Below are positions 49,561-60,505 of a stretch of DNA of 64,000 nucleotides, piece after piece. The notes beneath the pieces were generated by a model. That model was not told the origin of the DNA, did no database searches, and worked only from the letters and a program-made list of their open reading frames with translations. Source of the DNA: Symsagittifera roscoffensis (taxonomy: Eukaryota; Xenacoelomorpha; Acoela; Convolutidae); contig NC_087066.1 of NCBI RefSeq assembly GCF_963678635.1, positions 64,176,282-64,240,281 of the forward strand, in the 5' to 3' direction. Within the stretch, counting starts at the first letter, position 1. Each line of letters starts with the position of its first letter. The position numbers and the translations under genes were made by a program.

Positions 49561-49590
49561 ACAGGTACTGGTCAGAATCGATCCAATTAC

Positions 49591-49700
49591 CTTCGCCGTC
49601 CCAGAAGTATTTGTTTCATCCAGACTAAGTGTGCCTGAGACGCTTGGAAATTTGAACTCATTGTGAGCCCAGATGACGAGTGATTTAAATAATTCTCTTA
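49591..49700 (-). CDS. Exon following the cysteine-rich exon, copy 1
   Basis: The minus strand is open and ends at a good donor (GCGAAG then GTAATT, 49585-49590). It encodes WAHNEFKFPSVSGTLSLDET. A second copy at 50154-50240 keeps FKFPSVSGTL with several amino-acid changes. The acceptor is not certain, so the upstream edge is approximate. The role is unknown; the position after the cysteine-rich exon suggests a stalk or juxtamembrane part. Confidence 0.35.
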
Positions 49701-49821
49701 GGCAATTTGTTAACCCAAATTCCGATTTGATACCTCTTGCTAATCGCAAGCGTAATTAGTTATTATTAGTTTCAGAAAAAAAAATTAGAAACAAAATTGA
49801 TTTCAATAAACGGGAAAAAAT

Positions 49822-50011
49822 TCACAGTTTGTTTCTCGACTTTGCGGAAGTTTTCTTCATTCCTAAATCTGTGTGGTCGCAAAATTCTGTGTTATTTACA
49901 CAGCAACCGGCCATTCTTTCCGAGACAATTTCAAACTGTGGATTTTTATTCGTCAGACAATGGACATTATCCTCCCCTTTATCTGCGCGACTGATAATTC
50001 TGTCAAGAGAC
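49822..50011 (-). CDS. Cysteine-rich exon, three-finger-like end, copy 1
   Basis: After the acceptor TTTTGACTTAG (AG at 50012-50013) the frame is open for 62 codons to a TGA at 49822, though an internal donor may end the exon sooner. It encodes DNVHCLTNKNPQFEIVSERM and then AGCCVNNTEFCDHTDLG. A CC-x(5)-C-(D/N) ending after an earlier cysteine is the signature of the last loop of three-finger domains (Ly6/uPAR, activin-type receptor ectodomains), where the final residue is usually asparagine. Earlier cysteines of such a domain would be in upstream exons, which I could not find. The tandem partner at 50400-50588 is broken. Another small disulfide-rich fold is possible. Confidence 0.42.
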
Positions 50012-50153
50012 CTAAGTCAAAATAAATCGCTTTAGTTTAGTTGGGCTGTGGGAACTCAGCCGACAAAATATAAATTAAACTGACATTTTATTAGGAATGA
50101 AATGATTCGCGTTTAAAACAAAAACAATTCCTGGTCAGATTCCATCACAGGAC

Positions 50154-50240
50154 CTTTGCCGTCCTAGGTGTATTTGTTACATCCAGAATAAGTGTGCCGG
50201 AGACGCTTGGAAATTTGAATTTTTTGTGAACCCAGATACC
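50154..50240 (-). pseudogene. Exon following the cysteine-rich exon, copy 2
   Basis: The duplicate of 49591-49700 encodes FKFPSVSGTLILDVTNT and remains open, but its donor has changed to GTCCTG. Its upstream partner exon is broken, so it is treated as part of a decayed copy. Confidence 0.35.
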
Positions 50241-50399
50241 AAATGATTTAAATATTTCTGTTGAATAAGTTGTTAACCCAAAAAAGCCTATAGTCCGATT
50301 TGATAGCGCTTGCTAACCGCAAGTGAATTAAGATATTATTACTTACAGAAAAAAATTAGAAACATTTATGGACAAAATAATTTTAAAAAAACGGGAAAA

Positions 50400-50588
50400 A
50401 ATTCAAACTTTTTACTTGACTTTGAAAAAATTTTCTTCATTCTTAAATCTGTGTGGTCGCAAATTCTGTGTTACTTGCACAGCAACCGGCCATTCTTTCA
50501 GAGACAATTTCAAACTATAGAGTTTTATTCGTCAGGCAATGGACATTATCCTCCGCTATCTGCGCGACTGATAATTCTGTCAAGAGAC
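50400..50588 (-). pseudogene. Cysteine-rich exon, copy 2, disrupted
   Basis: The duplicate of 49822-50011 has the same acceptor. A two-base deletion after the GCAGATA position shifts the frame, a TAG replaces a glutamine-region codon, and one T is lost in the GAATTTTGC stretch that encodes the last cysteine. It is therefore a dead copy of the neighbouring exon. Confidence 0.6.
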
Positions 50589-50795
50589 CTAAGTCAAAAA
50601 TAAGTAGTTTAAGTAGTTTAATTGAGCTGAAAGGTTGATTAAAAAGTAGAAAAGACCCAAAAAAAACAGGCTTCTTCCTTACTCGGATTTCATGGCATAT
50701 TTTAAATGGCCAGATCACTCACAGTAGGCAATTTTTCCATAATTAGCAACATTACTTATAGTTGACAACTTTTTTAACGCCTTCAGAAGGAAGGT

Positions 50796-51053
50796 CTCAC
50801 GTTTCGCCTCGCACACATTTCGCCCTTCTTAAATCTAGTGGCACATTTCGCCCCTCACACATTTCGCCTCTTATAATTTCACACATTTCATCCTCGCACG
50901 TTTCGCCCCTAACTTATTACACAGTTAATTAACGCCGCTTGCTTAATGTACATTTTAGGAGCGAAATAAGTGAGGGGCGAAATGTGTGAGGGGCGAAAAG
51001 TGCCACTAGACTTTAGAGGGTCGAAACGTGTGAGGGGCGAAATGTGTGAATAC
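50796..51053. mobile_element. Fold-back element of repeated CACATTTCGCCCC motifs
   Basis: The left half carries several CACATTTCGCCCCTC-like copies (50807-50910). The right half carries the reverse complements GAGGGGCGAAATGTGTG (50970-51045). The longer arms pair TCTAGTGGCAC with GTGCCACTAGA. CTTCAGAAG flanks both sides. It has no ORF and looks like a small non-autonomous fold-back transposon. Confidence 0.75.
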
Positions 51054-51439
51054 CCTTCAGAAGACAGTTACTCCTTTCTCGATTAAAATAAAAATGAAGA
51101 ATCTGTAGAATAATTAACTTTATACATGGAACTACAAACTCAACCTCCGTTCGTTAGTACTAGATCACATTCATACGGATTGTAATTAATTAATATACAA
51201 TTCATTAAATACACAGACTAAAATAAGCAAGGATGAATCTTGACTAGAAATCAGCTATTTAAAAAATTATAAATCAGTCAAATTTAAGACCAGTCAAGAT
51301 TCTATTGTATAATAGGATACAATAAATTGAAAACAACTTTTTGAAATGACTCAAAATGAAACTACACATAATATTAACAATTAATTATGGTGTTGCATTT
51401 AAATTTATTTTTAGATGCTACGGTTCAGGATTTTATATT

Positions 51440-51810
51440 GCTGCTGAAATTGAAACTAGATTGAAACCGTAATCAGGGTGCTTTCTCCGAACAAAACACA
51501 AGTATCTGAGTCGTCCATTAAAATATAAGGTTTCAACAGATAGTTTCTTTTTACTGTAGATGCATTTCCTATTAAATTATTAATCGTAGAAATTGGAATG
51601 AAATTCATAAACGGGACGGGGAGTTTTATAATCATCAAGTCAAAAATTAGATACATCAATGAACGGTTTCCATTACAAGATTGCACCGCTAGGAAAGCAT
51701 ATCAGAATGTCACACGCATCAAAATCTATTCGATTAAGTTCAAGTTTGATGGCATCGCGAATCCTGTGTATGATGGTTCTATTGTATCCAGAGGTATTCG
51801 AGGTGTATAG
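51440..51810 (+). CDS. Possible exon or ORF, unassigned
   Basis: The plus strand from about 51544 to 51810 is open and protein-like (IGMKFINGTGSFIIIKSKIR, then KIYSIKFKFDGIANPVYDGS). A strong acceptor (TTTCTTTTTACTGTAG, AG at 51558-51559) lies inside it. A short upstream stretch near 51423 (GSGFYIAAEIETRL) also follows an acceptor, but the phases do not join. The minus strand is equally open here. This region probably includes the 3' untranslated part of the clathrin light chain transcript, so it is a weak candidate. Confidence 0.2.
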
Positions 51811-51915
51811 TCCTGAAGATACTCTTGCCTTCGGAACTGATCTCTGCTTCTTCAAAGGGAGAAAGGATTGGTTCGAACTGTGGGGAGGTGGGTTCTATGG
51901 GTCTTGTGAGGTTCC

Positions 51916-54833
51916 TCATGAAGCTCCGTTTGCGATTGCGGGTGCATTGGCAGGCGGGTGCTTTTTGAGGTTAATGAGGAGAGCCCGCATTCTTGAGACG
52001 TCTTTGGTGGCCTTGTGATTCTTGTGGTTGAAATCACACATGTCCGATATTCTAGCCCAGGATGCGCCATCATCCGAGTTGCTATTGTCTCTCCCTTTTA
52101 GCATCTCCTCCTCTGCGACTCGATTGTTGTTCTTATTCTTCGCAATCTAAAACACGCTCTAATTTATTTTCTATTGAATTCGGCAAACGGAAGCATTGCA
52201 AAACGAAGCAAAGCAACAAAACAGCATGTCAAATCTCGAAAAAACCTACAAATCCTTCGCCTGTAACAGCTTCTATTCGACCTCTACTGGTCTACAGATT
52301 GGTTTTATTCAGGTATACCAACGGAGTATTAGGCCCTACTTTATTTTTAAATAGCAGAGTACAGGTTAAGAAATAAGAAAATAGGAAAAACTATTAACAC
52401 CCTTCCCGCTCAAATATGAAAATTTAGCAAGAAAACGATTATTCTTTGAACGCTGCGAGATTCAATGACTGAATTTCATTCTTTTCAACATAAATTAAAT
52501 TTGAACAAAGGACTGAACAGAAAAGACAGCATAAAAAGATAACATACTCTATTATTAGCCCATCCTCTTTCGACCTGAAACGAATAAGCAATAAATTCAC
52601 GCCTGTTTTCAACAGAAATAATCCAAAAATATGGCTTTGGCATTTTGTTGCACTAGTCCAAAAACTTCGGAACAAAATCTCCGCTGAGCCCATGCTTTCA
52701 GAACATCATAAATTAGAAACCAATTCAGTTCATTCATTTTTGACAAATATATTGATTTTTTTTCGCGGTGAAACTTTTGTTTTGTAATTAAAAACGTAGT
52801 TACGTTAGTCAATTCTGTTACCAACATTTCTCTGCTCACCGTTTCAAATCAGGCAACTTATTCTTGACCTGATCTATGAGCAGTCATCTGCAGATGCAAG
52901 ATAAACTACAGCTTTGCCGTTAGAAACTACACTACGTTAGAAACAATAAGTGGCAATAAATTATTCTCATGGTACCTGCTCGTTGTGCTGTTTGTACCAC
53001 TCTTCTACTTCGTGCATGGCCTGTTCCTTCCACTCGGCTATCTGTGTCTGCTCTGTGGCGTCCATTTCGGCCAGTCGCGCAGTCTGCTCTTCGCGCCACT
53101 TCCTGATACTCTCCGGCTCTGCCCTCTGCACATCTACTGCTGTCACTGCCGCATAGGGATCGGAAGGTTCTGCTGTGGTCGAATCGAAACCTCCGACAAA
53201 TGAGGAGTTTCCACTCTCCGTTCCAAAATGGTTCTCGCCGAACTGATCGAACTGGAAAAAAAACAATACGGCGGATTAAACGAAAAAAGAAGCCTTATTT
53301 GTAGTATTATGAAACTTGATAAGCCGCCCAACAATTCAATTGCATGATATGAACAATCAAAATCAACTTTCGAACTTCAAAGAAAAAAAGAGGGCCTTAA
53401 AGCTCTTTGAATTTCTAAAACAATTTATGATTGCTATTGTCTTGATTATTGACAAATTTTGATTTAATTAACTCTATTTGATAAAACTGGATTATTAGGT
53501 AAAACTTATATTTCGCAGGGAAATTCGATAATTAAATTCAACTTTCGAAACTAGAAGTCGATCACGTTTTTCGTGACCTTTACACTTTCGCTGTTCGATA
53601 GTGGAATTTACCCTCTTTCTTTTAAACAAAGGAAATGAATGAAGAAATCAAAAGTCAAACCGCGAAAATCATTTTTGAGCATGAACAAACTTCAAAGACT
53701 TTTCCTGAAAAAAAAAACTAAAAAATAAATAATCGCGACCTATATAAGAGTCTCAACTACGTTCATAGACTCTTAAAAATTCAGAATATACTTAACAACG
53801 TTACGTAACCATGCTTTCCTTGTAGTCATTCGCAGATAAAAAGTCTAACTTCGGTTAAACTAATTGCAACTAATTGCAACTAAAAACTCAACAAACTCAA
53901 TTCTTTGATGAGATGAACTCGATTTTAGAACTAGATCAAAAGGTTATTCATATTATTCTACTAGGAAAACTTAAAATAAAACTCAACTTAGAAAACTAAA
54001 ATTCAATTTCCCTTTTTAACGATTAACAGCCAACAGTTATTTGGATATGTGTCAATGAAACCTTTCAACTGATAGTTGAAAAGTTGAAACAACTAAAACG
54101 TTTTTGATATGACAACACAGTTGACCACCTATAAGATTTCGTGGGGTTCCCCACGGAAAGAAAAGCTAGCTTACTGCATTGTAACTTCCCATTCTTCGAG
54201 AATTGCAGGAGGACGTTAAGAACAAAAAACACAACTAAAATTCATTTCGTGCCTTAAAACTCAAGAACCGAGCCAACAAACTGCGAAAACGTTAAATAGT
54301 TCAAAAAAGAGATAAATTAAATTTCAAGAATTATTATTTATTTCATTATATTTTATGCTTTTGTGATAAACCAAACTCAATTTCTATTTCTCTATTAGAA
54401 ATTCCATTAAATCCCTTAGTGAAACTAAAAGTCAACCTCCATTTGCAGGAAAAATCCAATATTAAATCGCTAAAACATATGAATGAAGATTTTAGAAAAG
54501 TTCTGCCAAAACATTTTTGCGAAAAATTACAAACGCTTCATTTCACCTCATTTTACTGGAGGTAACGAAAATATGACTAGCTATTCTATAAATTAGACAG
54601 TGGCCACCTTTCCCTTTAGTTCTTTTAGAACTTTTAGTTCTTTCCCGATAGAACTCTTTTAATCATCAACAATTTACCTCGTTGACATTTGAGGCTCCGA
54701 AGTCGCTGTTAACGACTGACTGCTCTTCAGTTCCTCCATGTAGCTCGGCAAACTGCTGCTGCTCTCTAGCTAGGAAGTCCTGCACTTCGTCTGGCTCCCC
54801 ATTGTTAGCACTGCCAAATCCAAAATCATCCAT
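51916..54833 (-). CDS. Clathrin light chain (220 aa, 3 coding exons)
   Basis: The coding exons are 54678-54833 (52 codons), 52976-53251 (92 codons) and 51916-52146 (76 codons plus TGA). All join in phase 0 with GTAAAT and GTACCA donors and CCAG and TTTTAG acceptors. The light chain decorates the clathrin heavy-chain hub on coated vesicles and regulates coat assembly and actin links. The N-terminus has the conserved acidic helix DEVQDFLAREQQQFAEL (residues 15-31). Residues about 95-160 form the charged heavy-chain-binding helix (RKWREEQTARLAEMD, EVEEWYKQHNEQ, KNKNNNRVAEEEM). The C-terminus reads GASWARISDMCDFNHKNHK then KDVSRMRALLINLKKHP, matching the family's W...LCDF...SRMRS.LI.LK block. The length is normal. 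The start at 54833 is chosen because MDDFGFGS resembles known N-termini, although the frame is open further upstream. A good acceptor-like TTGATAG just before ATG suggests a 5' UTR intron or trans-splice site. Confidence 0.95.
53390..53790 (+). repeat. Dispersed ~400-bp repeat, copy A (in clathrin intron)
   Basis: It shares AGCTCTTTGAATTTCTA, ACTGGATTA, CGATCACGTTTTTCGTGACC and CTATATAAGAGTCT...GTTCATAGACTCTTAAAAA with copies at 59385-59840, 59860-60130 and 62878-63320. It has no ORF. A non-autonomous mobile element is the likely source. Confidence 0.7.
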
Positions 54834-55129
54834 TGCAACTATCAATACCAGAAAAACAGGGACCACGTACAGGTGTGTTGAGAAAACAGCGACGACCGGG
54901 TATCTCACTTTAATTCTGCCTTGGAAACTATTGACGAATGATACAACGAATCTGAAAATGCAAAAATTAAAGTTTGGACGACGAGAGCAAACAAATTATT
55001 TTGTGAATATTTCACAGGTATTTTAATAACAAAAATTGCGCAACACAAAATGTAGTCAACAGTAGTTTCTACGCAGAATCGAAAAACTTCAGCCTTAGCG
55101 ATATGCGTAGAGTCGAAGTAGGCTATGAA

Positions 55130-55841
55130 CAGTCCTGATTTAAATTAACCGGACAAAACGCGTTAAACTTGAAAATTAAAACGCGTTTTTCTCAAATTGA
55201 GTTGAATTTAAGTGAAAACTTATGGCGACAAAACTTGCTTGAATTTTAACAGAATTAATATGGTTTAACTTGTTTTTGCAAAATTCGGGCCCAAAATTTT
55301 ACCCCAAAAATGGGTCATTTTGGCTTTTCTTAGTTAATCAAAAAATACGCCAAAAATAACAAATCGATCACAGACATAATTTAATCAAAAAGAGCCACTT
55401 ACGTAGCCCAACAAACTTTAAAAAAGGTATATTCTCCAGAAAAAACTTGCAAACCGTTGAAAAGTTAAAGTTTACAAATAGTAAAAGCGACCTTTTTTGT
55501 CTATCAAACAAAAATAAATTAATTTATACAACGTTTTGGAGAATATACCCTTTTAAAGTTTGTTGGGCTACGTAAGGGGCTCGCTTTGATATAAATATGT
55601 CTGTGATCGACTGGTTATTTTTGGCGTAATTTTTGATTAACTAAAAGACAAAATGACCCATTTTTGGGGTAAAATTTTGGGCCCGAGTTTTGCAAAACAA
55701 ATTACACCATATTAATTCTGCTAAAATTTTAGACAAATTTTGTCGTCACAAGTTTTCACCTAAACTCAACCCAATTTGAGAAAAACGCGTTTTAAATTTC
55801 AAGTTAAACTCATTTCGTCCGGTTAATTTAAATCAGCACTG
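55130..55841. mobile_element. 712-bp hairpin MITE with mariner-like ends
   Basis: Two arms of about 310 bp (55130-55440 and 55528-55841) are imperfect reverse complements of each other. The ends read CAGTCCTGATTTAAATTAAC and, reversed, CAGTGCTGATTTAAATTAAC. The right end is followed by TA, the usual Tc1/mariner target duplication; on the left the corresponding bases are AA, perhaps mutated. There is no transposase ORF. It lies upstream of the clathrin light chain gene. Confidence 0.85.
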
Positions 55842-56139
55842 TATTACAAAAGGAAATTATGCAATTCAATGCAAAAAATACGTTTAGCATGTTCTTACGC
55901 AGAGACGAAGCGGAGCTTCGCAACACTAGCGATACAACAAAAACATCGGAATACAAGACAGAGAAGAGAAATAGACGAAGTCGAAATTTTTTTTGGAGAA
56001 TTACGTTTAAAAATCTTCTTGAAAAATTAAGTCGAAAACTCACTTTTTTGTTACGGAATATATTCACAATTAACCTAAAAAAGCATTTCAATGGAAATTG
56101 CTTTCCTTTTAACAAAAAAACATAGAGGCGAAGCTGCAC

Positions 56140-56600
56140 TTCGCATACACAAGCAAAAATAAGACCGATAACGCTACTGGGAAAAAAATGAGTATAACTT
56201 TGGGTCTACAAAACTTCTCAAGTGATGCACGCCAATTATCACTACATTATTGCTAAGAGACGCAAGCCAATTTTGACGCTTTAGCACTACCAGTCAAGGT
56301 TAAAAAAAGAAATTTACCGACTAACATGCCTCAATTTATAGAGTGGACGCATTTTAACTAGTGCACGAAAGAGTTTATTGAAAACATCCGACCCAGCCCA
56401 GGTTCGAACCCTCTAATTTTGTTGCGGGTCTCATTCCCTACCTCTACGCTACAGATCCATGATACCTTGAAGCTAAAGAGCTATTTGTAATATAACAGTA
56501 TGTGTTAATATCCGTAGCAATGGCTGTACTTAATAGCTAGTTATTGATCAAAATGAACACTTTCAAAATGAACACTTCTAATTGCGACTTAGGTTGGAAA
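56140..56600 (-). mobile_element. tRNA-like SINE, copy 1
   Basis: On the minus strand TAGCGTAGAGGTAGGG (A-box-like) and GGGTTCGAACC (a perfect B-box, complement of 56412-56422) are at tRNA spacing, headed by GGATCTG. The tail contains CCTCAATTTATAGAGTGGAC and TGATGCACGCCAATTAT (as read on the plus strand). A second copy lies about 700 bp away at 56840-57180, and a partial third copy (56480-56580-like) at 58480-58600. Confidence 0.6.
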
Positions 56601-56839
56601 AAAAAGAGATTTCATCCTATCACACAAGTAACGAACTGAAATTGGAAAAAAAATCAAAAGTCAAACTGCGAAAAATCGAATCTGAGCGTGACAACTTTAG
56701 AGGCGAAAAACCATTTGCTAAACCACATGAAAACAACGCAGCAAACCAGCAGCCAGAAAATGAAAGGAAAGCAAATAACGCAAATAACTCAAAAACATAG
56801 CCAACAAAAGATTTTAACACAGAGTCGGAGTTGCACTTA

Positions 56840-57180
56840 GCATACACAAGCAAAAAAATGACCCATAACGCTACTGGGAAAAACAGAATGAGTAAAACTT
56901 TTGAGTCTACAAAATTTCTTAGTTGATGCACGCCAATTATGAGTCTACATAATTGCTAAGTGACGCAAGCCACCTATAACGCATAAGCAGTACCAGTCAA
57001 TTTGAAAAAAATAATAATTTTCCAACTACCATGCCTCAATTTATAGAGCGGACGCATTTTAAATAGAATACGAAAAGTTCATTAAAAACATCCGACCCTG
57101 CCCAGTTTTGAACCCTCTTATTTTGTTCCGGGTCGCATTCCTTAACTCTACGCTACAGATCCATGATACCTTGAAGCTAA
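56840..57180 (-). mobile_element. tRNA-like SINE, copy 2
   Basis: Same layout as the copy at 56140-56600, with the A-box kept (TAGCGTAGAGTTAAGG) and the B-box degraded (GGGTTCAAAACTGG). Confidence 0.6.
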
Positions 57181-57590
57181 AGTGCTACTGGAGGCCCAGC
57201 TAAAGCTGGAGGTAGCGATTTGATATTTTTGAGTTGTTGTACTGATGCGGGATGAAGAAGGTAGCTTAAAAAATTTAAGCATTGGGCTTCACCCAAAACC
57301 TTGGTTGTTGCTCTATTAAAAAATGAGTTAAAAAATTTGTACTTTTGGAATTTTCGCAGAAACATGTTTCTTGTTCAACCTTTATTGCGCAGCAGTTTAT
57401 ATACGGAGGCTTCTTACAACCAGTTGCCTTGATTCAACCTTTGTTATCAGATTGAGTTGTTTTCGAGAAGTTAAAAATTAAAATTAACGAAACCAAAAAA
57501 TTGACTTATCTGAAGGCCAAAATTTTTTTGAGTTAGAAAAATTAAACGTTAGCGCTTACACAGACGAGCTTCACTCATTCCTTTCAATCC
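57181..57590. other. No supported gene
   Basis: A 62-codon minus-strand frame (57177-57365) starts beside the SINE boundary and has no splice or motif support. CCCAGCTAAAGCTGG at 57194-57208 is a small hairpin. Confidence 0.35.
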
Positions 57591-57594
57591 GTAA

Positions 57595-58240
57595 TTTTCG
57601 AGAGGGTCAAAAAGTTTCGAAAACGGTTAAAAAAAAGTTTCGAATCGAAAATTTGAATTTTTGGAGCATCATAACTTTTGGTTAAAAAACTTAGGCGTAA
57701 TCGTTTATGCAACGGACCTTCCCACAACCCATTCTACTCATTAAAACCAAAACCTCAGATTTTTGTAGGGTACGTTTCGAGATAAGTCAAAAAGTTTTAA
57801 CAAAATGGTAAAAAAAAATCGAATAATTGAGTTTTCGGAGCGTCTTAACTTTTTGTGTAAAAAAAATTTTAAGGCGTAATCGTTTATCTAGGGGAACTTA
57901 CCATAACCCATTCCACCTATTCAAACCAAAATCTCAGATTTCGAAGGGTAGCTTTCAAAAAATCTCAGAAGGGTAGCTTCCAAAATCTCAGATTTCGAAG
58001 GGTAGCTTTCAAAAAAATTTTCAAAAAACGGTCAAAAAATCGTAAAATTGATTTTTCTGAGGGTCATAGCTTTTTGTCTGAAAAAATTTGAGCGTAACCG
58101 CTGATGCAGGGGAGCTCCTCACAACCCGTATGTTCGATTGAAACTGAAATCCCACATTTGGGAGGGTAGTTTTCGAGAAAGGTCAACAACCTGTTCTAAC
58201 CATTGAACCCTAAATCGCAGATTTGCGTAGGTAGTTTATG
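57595..58240. repeat. Tandem repeat, ~165-180-bp units
   Basis: Three to four diverged units recur with TTTCGAGA..GGTCAAAAA, CATAACTTTTTG, GGCGTAATCGTTTATG and CACAACCCATTC. Starts lie near 57595, 57775, 58006 and 58171. The third unit is preceded by a local duplication of about 50 bp (GATTTCGAAGGGTAGCTTTC). The repeat is satellite-like and non-coding. Confidence 0.75.
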
Positions 58241-59384
58241 AGTAAATGTATAAATCCAAAAACTTGGGTAAAAAATTCCCCTCACACATTTTTTCGAAGG
58301 CGGTAGAAAGTGGGGTAAGGTAAAAAAGAGGATCGAGGAGTGGCCGGAGTTCCCATTGGTACCACTCTTTTGAAATTCGGTAGAGCAGTTTTTGAGAAAA
58401 CTAAATTTTTCCAAAACGTCTCAAAAAAATAATTTTAAAAACCCGATCCCATGTATCTTCATAATACCTGTTTTTATCAAACAGGAATTTGTAATATAAA
58501 AGTCTGTATTAATATCCTTAACATTGGCTGTATTTAATAGCTGGTTATTGGTCAAAATGAACACTTTCGAAATGAACACATTCTGTCGCAACAATATTTT
58601 TGCACGAAATGAACACGAAAAAAGTGAGTTCGTACTATAACACAAGCATTACTGGTGTAAAAAGTGTGAAAGAACAATGAAACCGAAAAAAAATAATAAT
58701 TGAAATGTTCGAAAACTTTTCAACTTTTGAATAAAAATTCAGATCAAGTTAAAGACTGACTCCAAAAAAAAAATATGAAGGCCAAAACGTATTACGCCGA
58801 AAAAAATTCGCCCGTCAAACGATATAATGCAGTATAAGGTCATTAAACCGATATTATATAGGTCAAAATCTAGCAAGACTAAATAAAGTAAGACAAAAAA
58901 ATGCAATTTGAAGTAACTGCAGCAGCAAAATTTTGTAAGAAAAAATAAAATGTTTACGGGAAAAAATTATAGTTCCCGATTTTCTCGCAGGCGAAAAAAC
59001 TGAGATACAGAATATAAGCACTGTTTGGCAACATTTTTTATGAGGGCTACAAAGGCACCAAAACACAGCGTAAAACCGGCAGTTTGAATAATTTTAAAGA
59101 TCTTAAGCATGCTTTGAAAGACTTTTTAAAACAAAACGTCGTCAACAAACTATCGGAAAGCATTAATCAACTCAAAAAAGCCAAGAATCTATTCATTTTT
59201 TTAAAAAACTTGGGAGCTTAATAGAACTAATTTCATCGCCCAGGAGACCTCTTTGAATTTTAAGTTATTTACAATTGACTTTTATTCGGTGAAAGCCACC
59301 CAATTTAGGATACACGGGCAAAGCTGGAATTCACAAAGCAAAAACAATCCTAAAAATTTGTATGTTAATTATAATTCAAAACAC
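58241..59384. other. Repeat remnants, no gene
   Basis: 58480-58600 matches the end of the tRNA-like SINE (TTAATAGCTGGTTATTGGTC). The rest is AT-rich without exon signals. Confidence 0.45.
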
Positions 59385-59840
59385 AGCCAATCGAAGATTG
59401 GAAAAGAGTAAAGAACGCAAGTAAACAAAAAAAACACTGACTTTGTTGAAAAAATCCATAGAAAACTTTCAAATTTCAAAGAAAAGAATAGATGCCGCTT
59501 TAAGCTCTTCGAATTTCTAGAACGATTTATGAGTGGTATTTTTTTGATAATATTAACCCAACTTGTATCTTGAAAAACTGAATCAACAGGTAAAGTTTTT
59601 ATTCCGCTGGAAATCTAAAAAATAAATTCCACTTTCCAAACTAGAAATCGTTCACGTTTTTTCGCGTCATTTCCAAGTTCGTATTTGGAGAGTGCTATCT
59701 ACGTCACTTTCAGCAGATGAATTTCAATTGCTCTCAAAAAGTGCATAATTGCATAAAAGCATTCATAAATGCATCAATATGTATGATTGCACATATGTAC
59801 TTCTTATTAGAGCATTTTAAAAACATTTTCCAGAAAAAAA
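59385..59840 (+). repeat. Dispersed ~400-bp repeat, copy B
   Basis: The fullest copy with 62878-63320. It opens with ACAGCCAA(C/T)..AAG.TTGGAAAAGAGT and continues through AGCTCTTCGAATTTCTAGAA, CGTTCACGTTTTTTCGCG and GATGAATTTCAATTGCTCTC. Confidence 0.7.
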
Positions 59841-59859
59841 AAAAAATCACCAAAACCTA

Positions 59860-60130
59860 TAAATGTGGAAGGAAAAAGGTCAATGAACGAAAAAATGACT
59901 TGAAAAACCTTGACTTTCCAATTTCAAGAGAAAAAGTTTGGCCTAAACCTCTTTGAATTTCCAGCTAAACATAAAATTGACTCTCTTTGATAAAACTTAA
60001 TTAAATTGAGAAAACTGGATGAAAAGATAAATTTCTTATTCAGCTGAGAGATATAGAAAATGAAATCTTCAAAACTCCACTGTCAAACAGCGAAAGCGAA
60101 AAGGTCACTAAAAACGTGATCGACTTCTAG
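59860..60130 (+). repeat. Dispersed ~400-bp repeat, copy C (partial)
   Basis: Contains GGCCTAAACCTCTTTGAATT, GAGAAAACTGGATGA and a final AAAAACGTGATCGACTTCTAG; that last part is inverted relative to copy A. Confidence 0.55.
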
Positions 60131-60209
60131 CTTCAAAAATGGAATTTTATTATCTTGATCTTTGATCTTTTTTCAAAAGCTGAGTTTTGATAATTTTCAA
60201 GGCCAATAA

Positions 60210-60442
60210 ATGAAGAACAGTCGCCGGCATGGCAAAAGTGCGTTCTACTACTATTACCAGCCACTTCAGATATTATCTCCGGTTTTGAGACAAAATAAAC
60301 TTCAAGGCAACGTCGAAACAACGTCTACTTGCTCTCAAGTTAAACCAAGTAAATTTTTATTTTTTCATTCGTCAATTCATTTTAATTTATTCTATTTTCT
60401 ATGTTTGTAGCATTATTCTTAGCTTGCGAAATTAATTATTAA
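60210..60442 (+). CDS. Possible small two-exon gene (56 aa)
   Basis: Exon 60210-60348 starts MKNSRRHGKSAFYYYYQPLQ and leaves at GTAAAT. Exon 60411-60442 follows a very pyrimidine-rich 62-nt intron ending TTTGTAG, and closes LFLACEINY with TAA. The phases match. There is no recognised family. The intron signals are the main support. The opposite strand is open too, and the gene would end only about 60 bp from the F-box gene stop on the other strand (convergent arrangement). Confidence 0.3.
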
Positions 60443-60505
60443 AAAATGTAATCTAGGTTTATAAATTAGGCACTCCTGCTGATAAATTATGCATTCGAAG
60501 CAAAA

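Noticed and set aside
49417-49638. Lysine-rich plus-strand ORF
   Set aside because: Low-complexity AT-rich sequence overlapping the minus-strand exon end; no splice signals.
50796-51053. Repeated CACATTTCGCCCC units considered as a CRISPR-like array
   Set aside because: Spacers are irregular, the second half is inverted, and the genome is eukaryotic; a fold-back element fits.
51659-52018. 119-codon plus-strand ORF
   Set aside because: It is mostly antisense to the last clathrin light chain exon.
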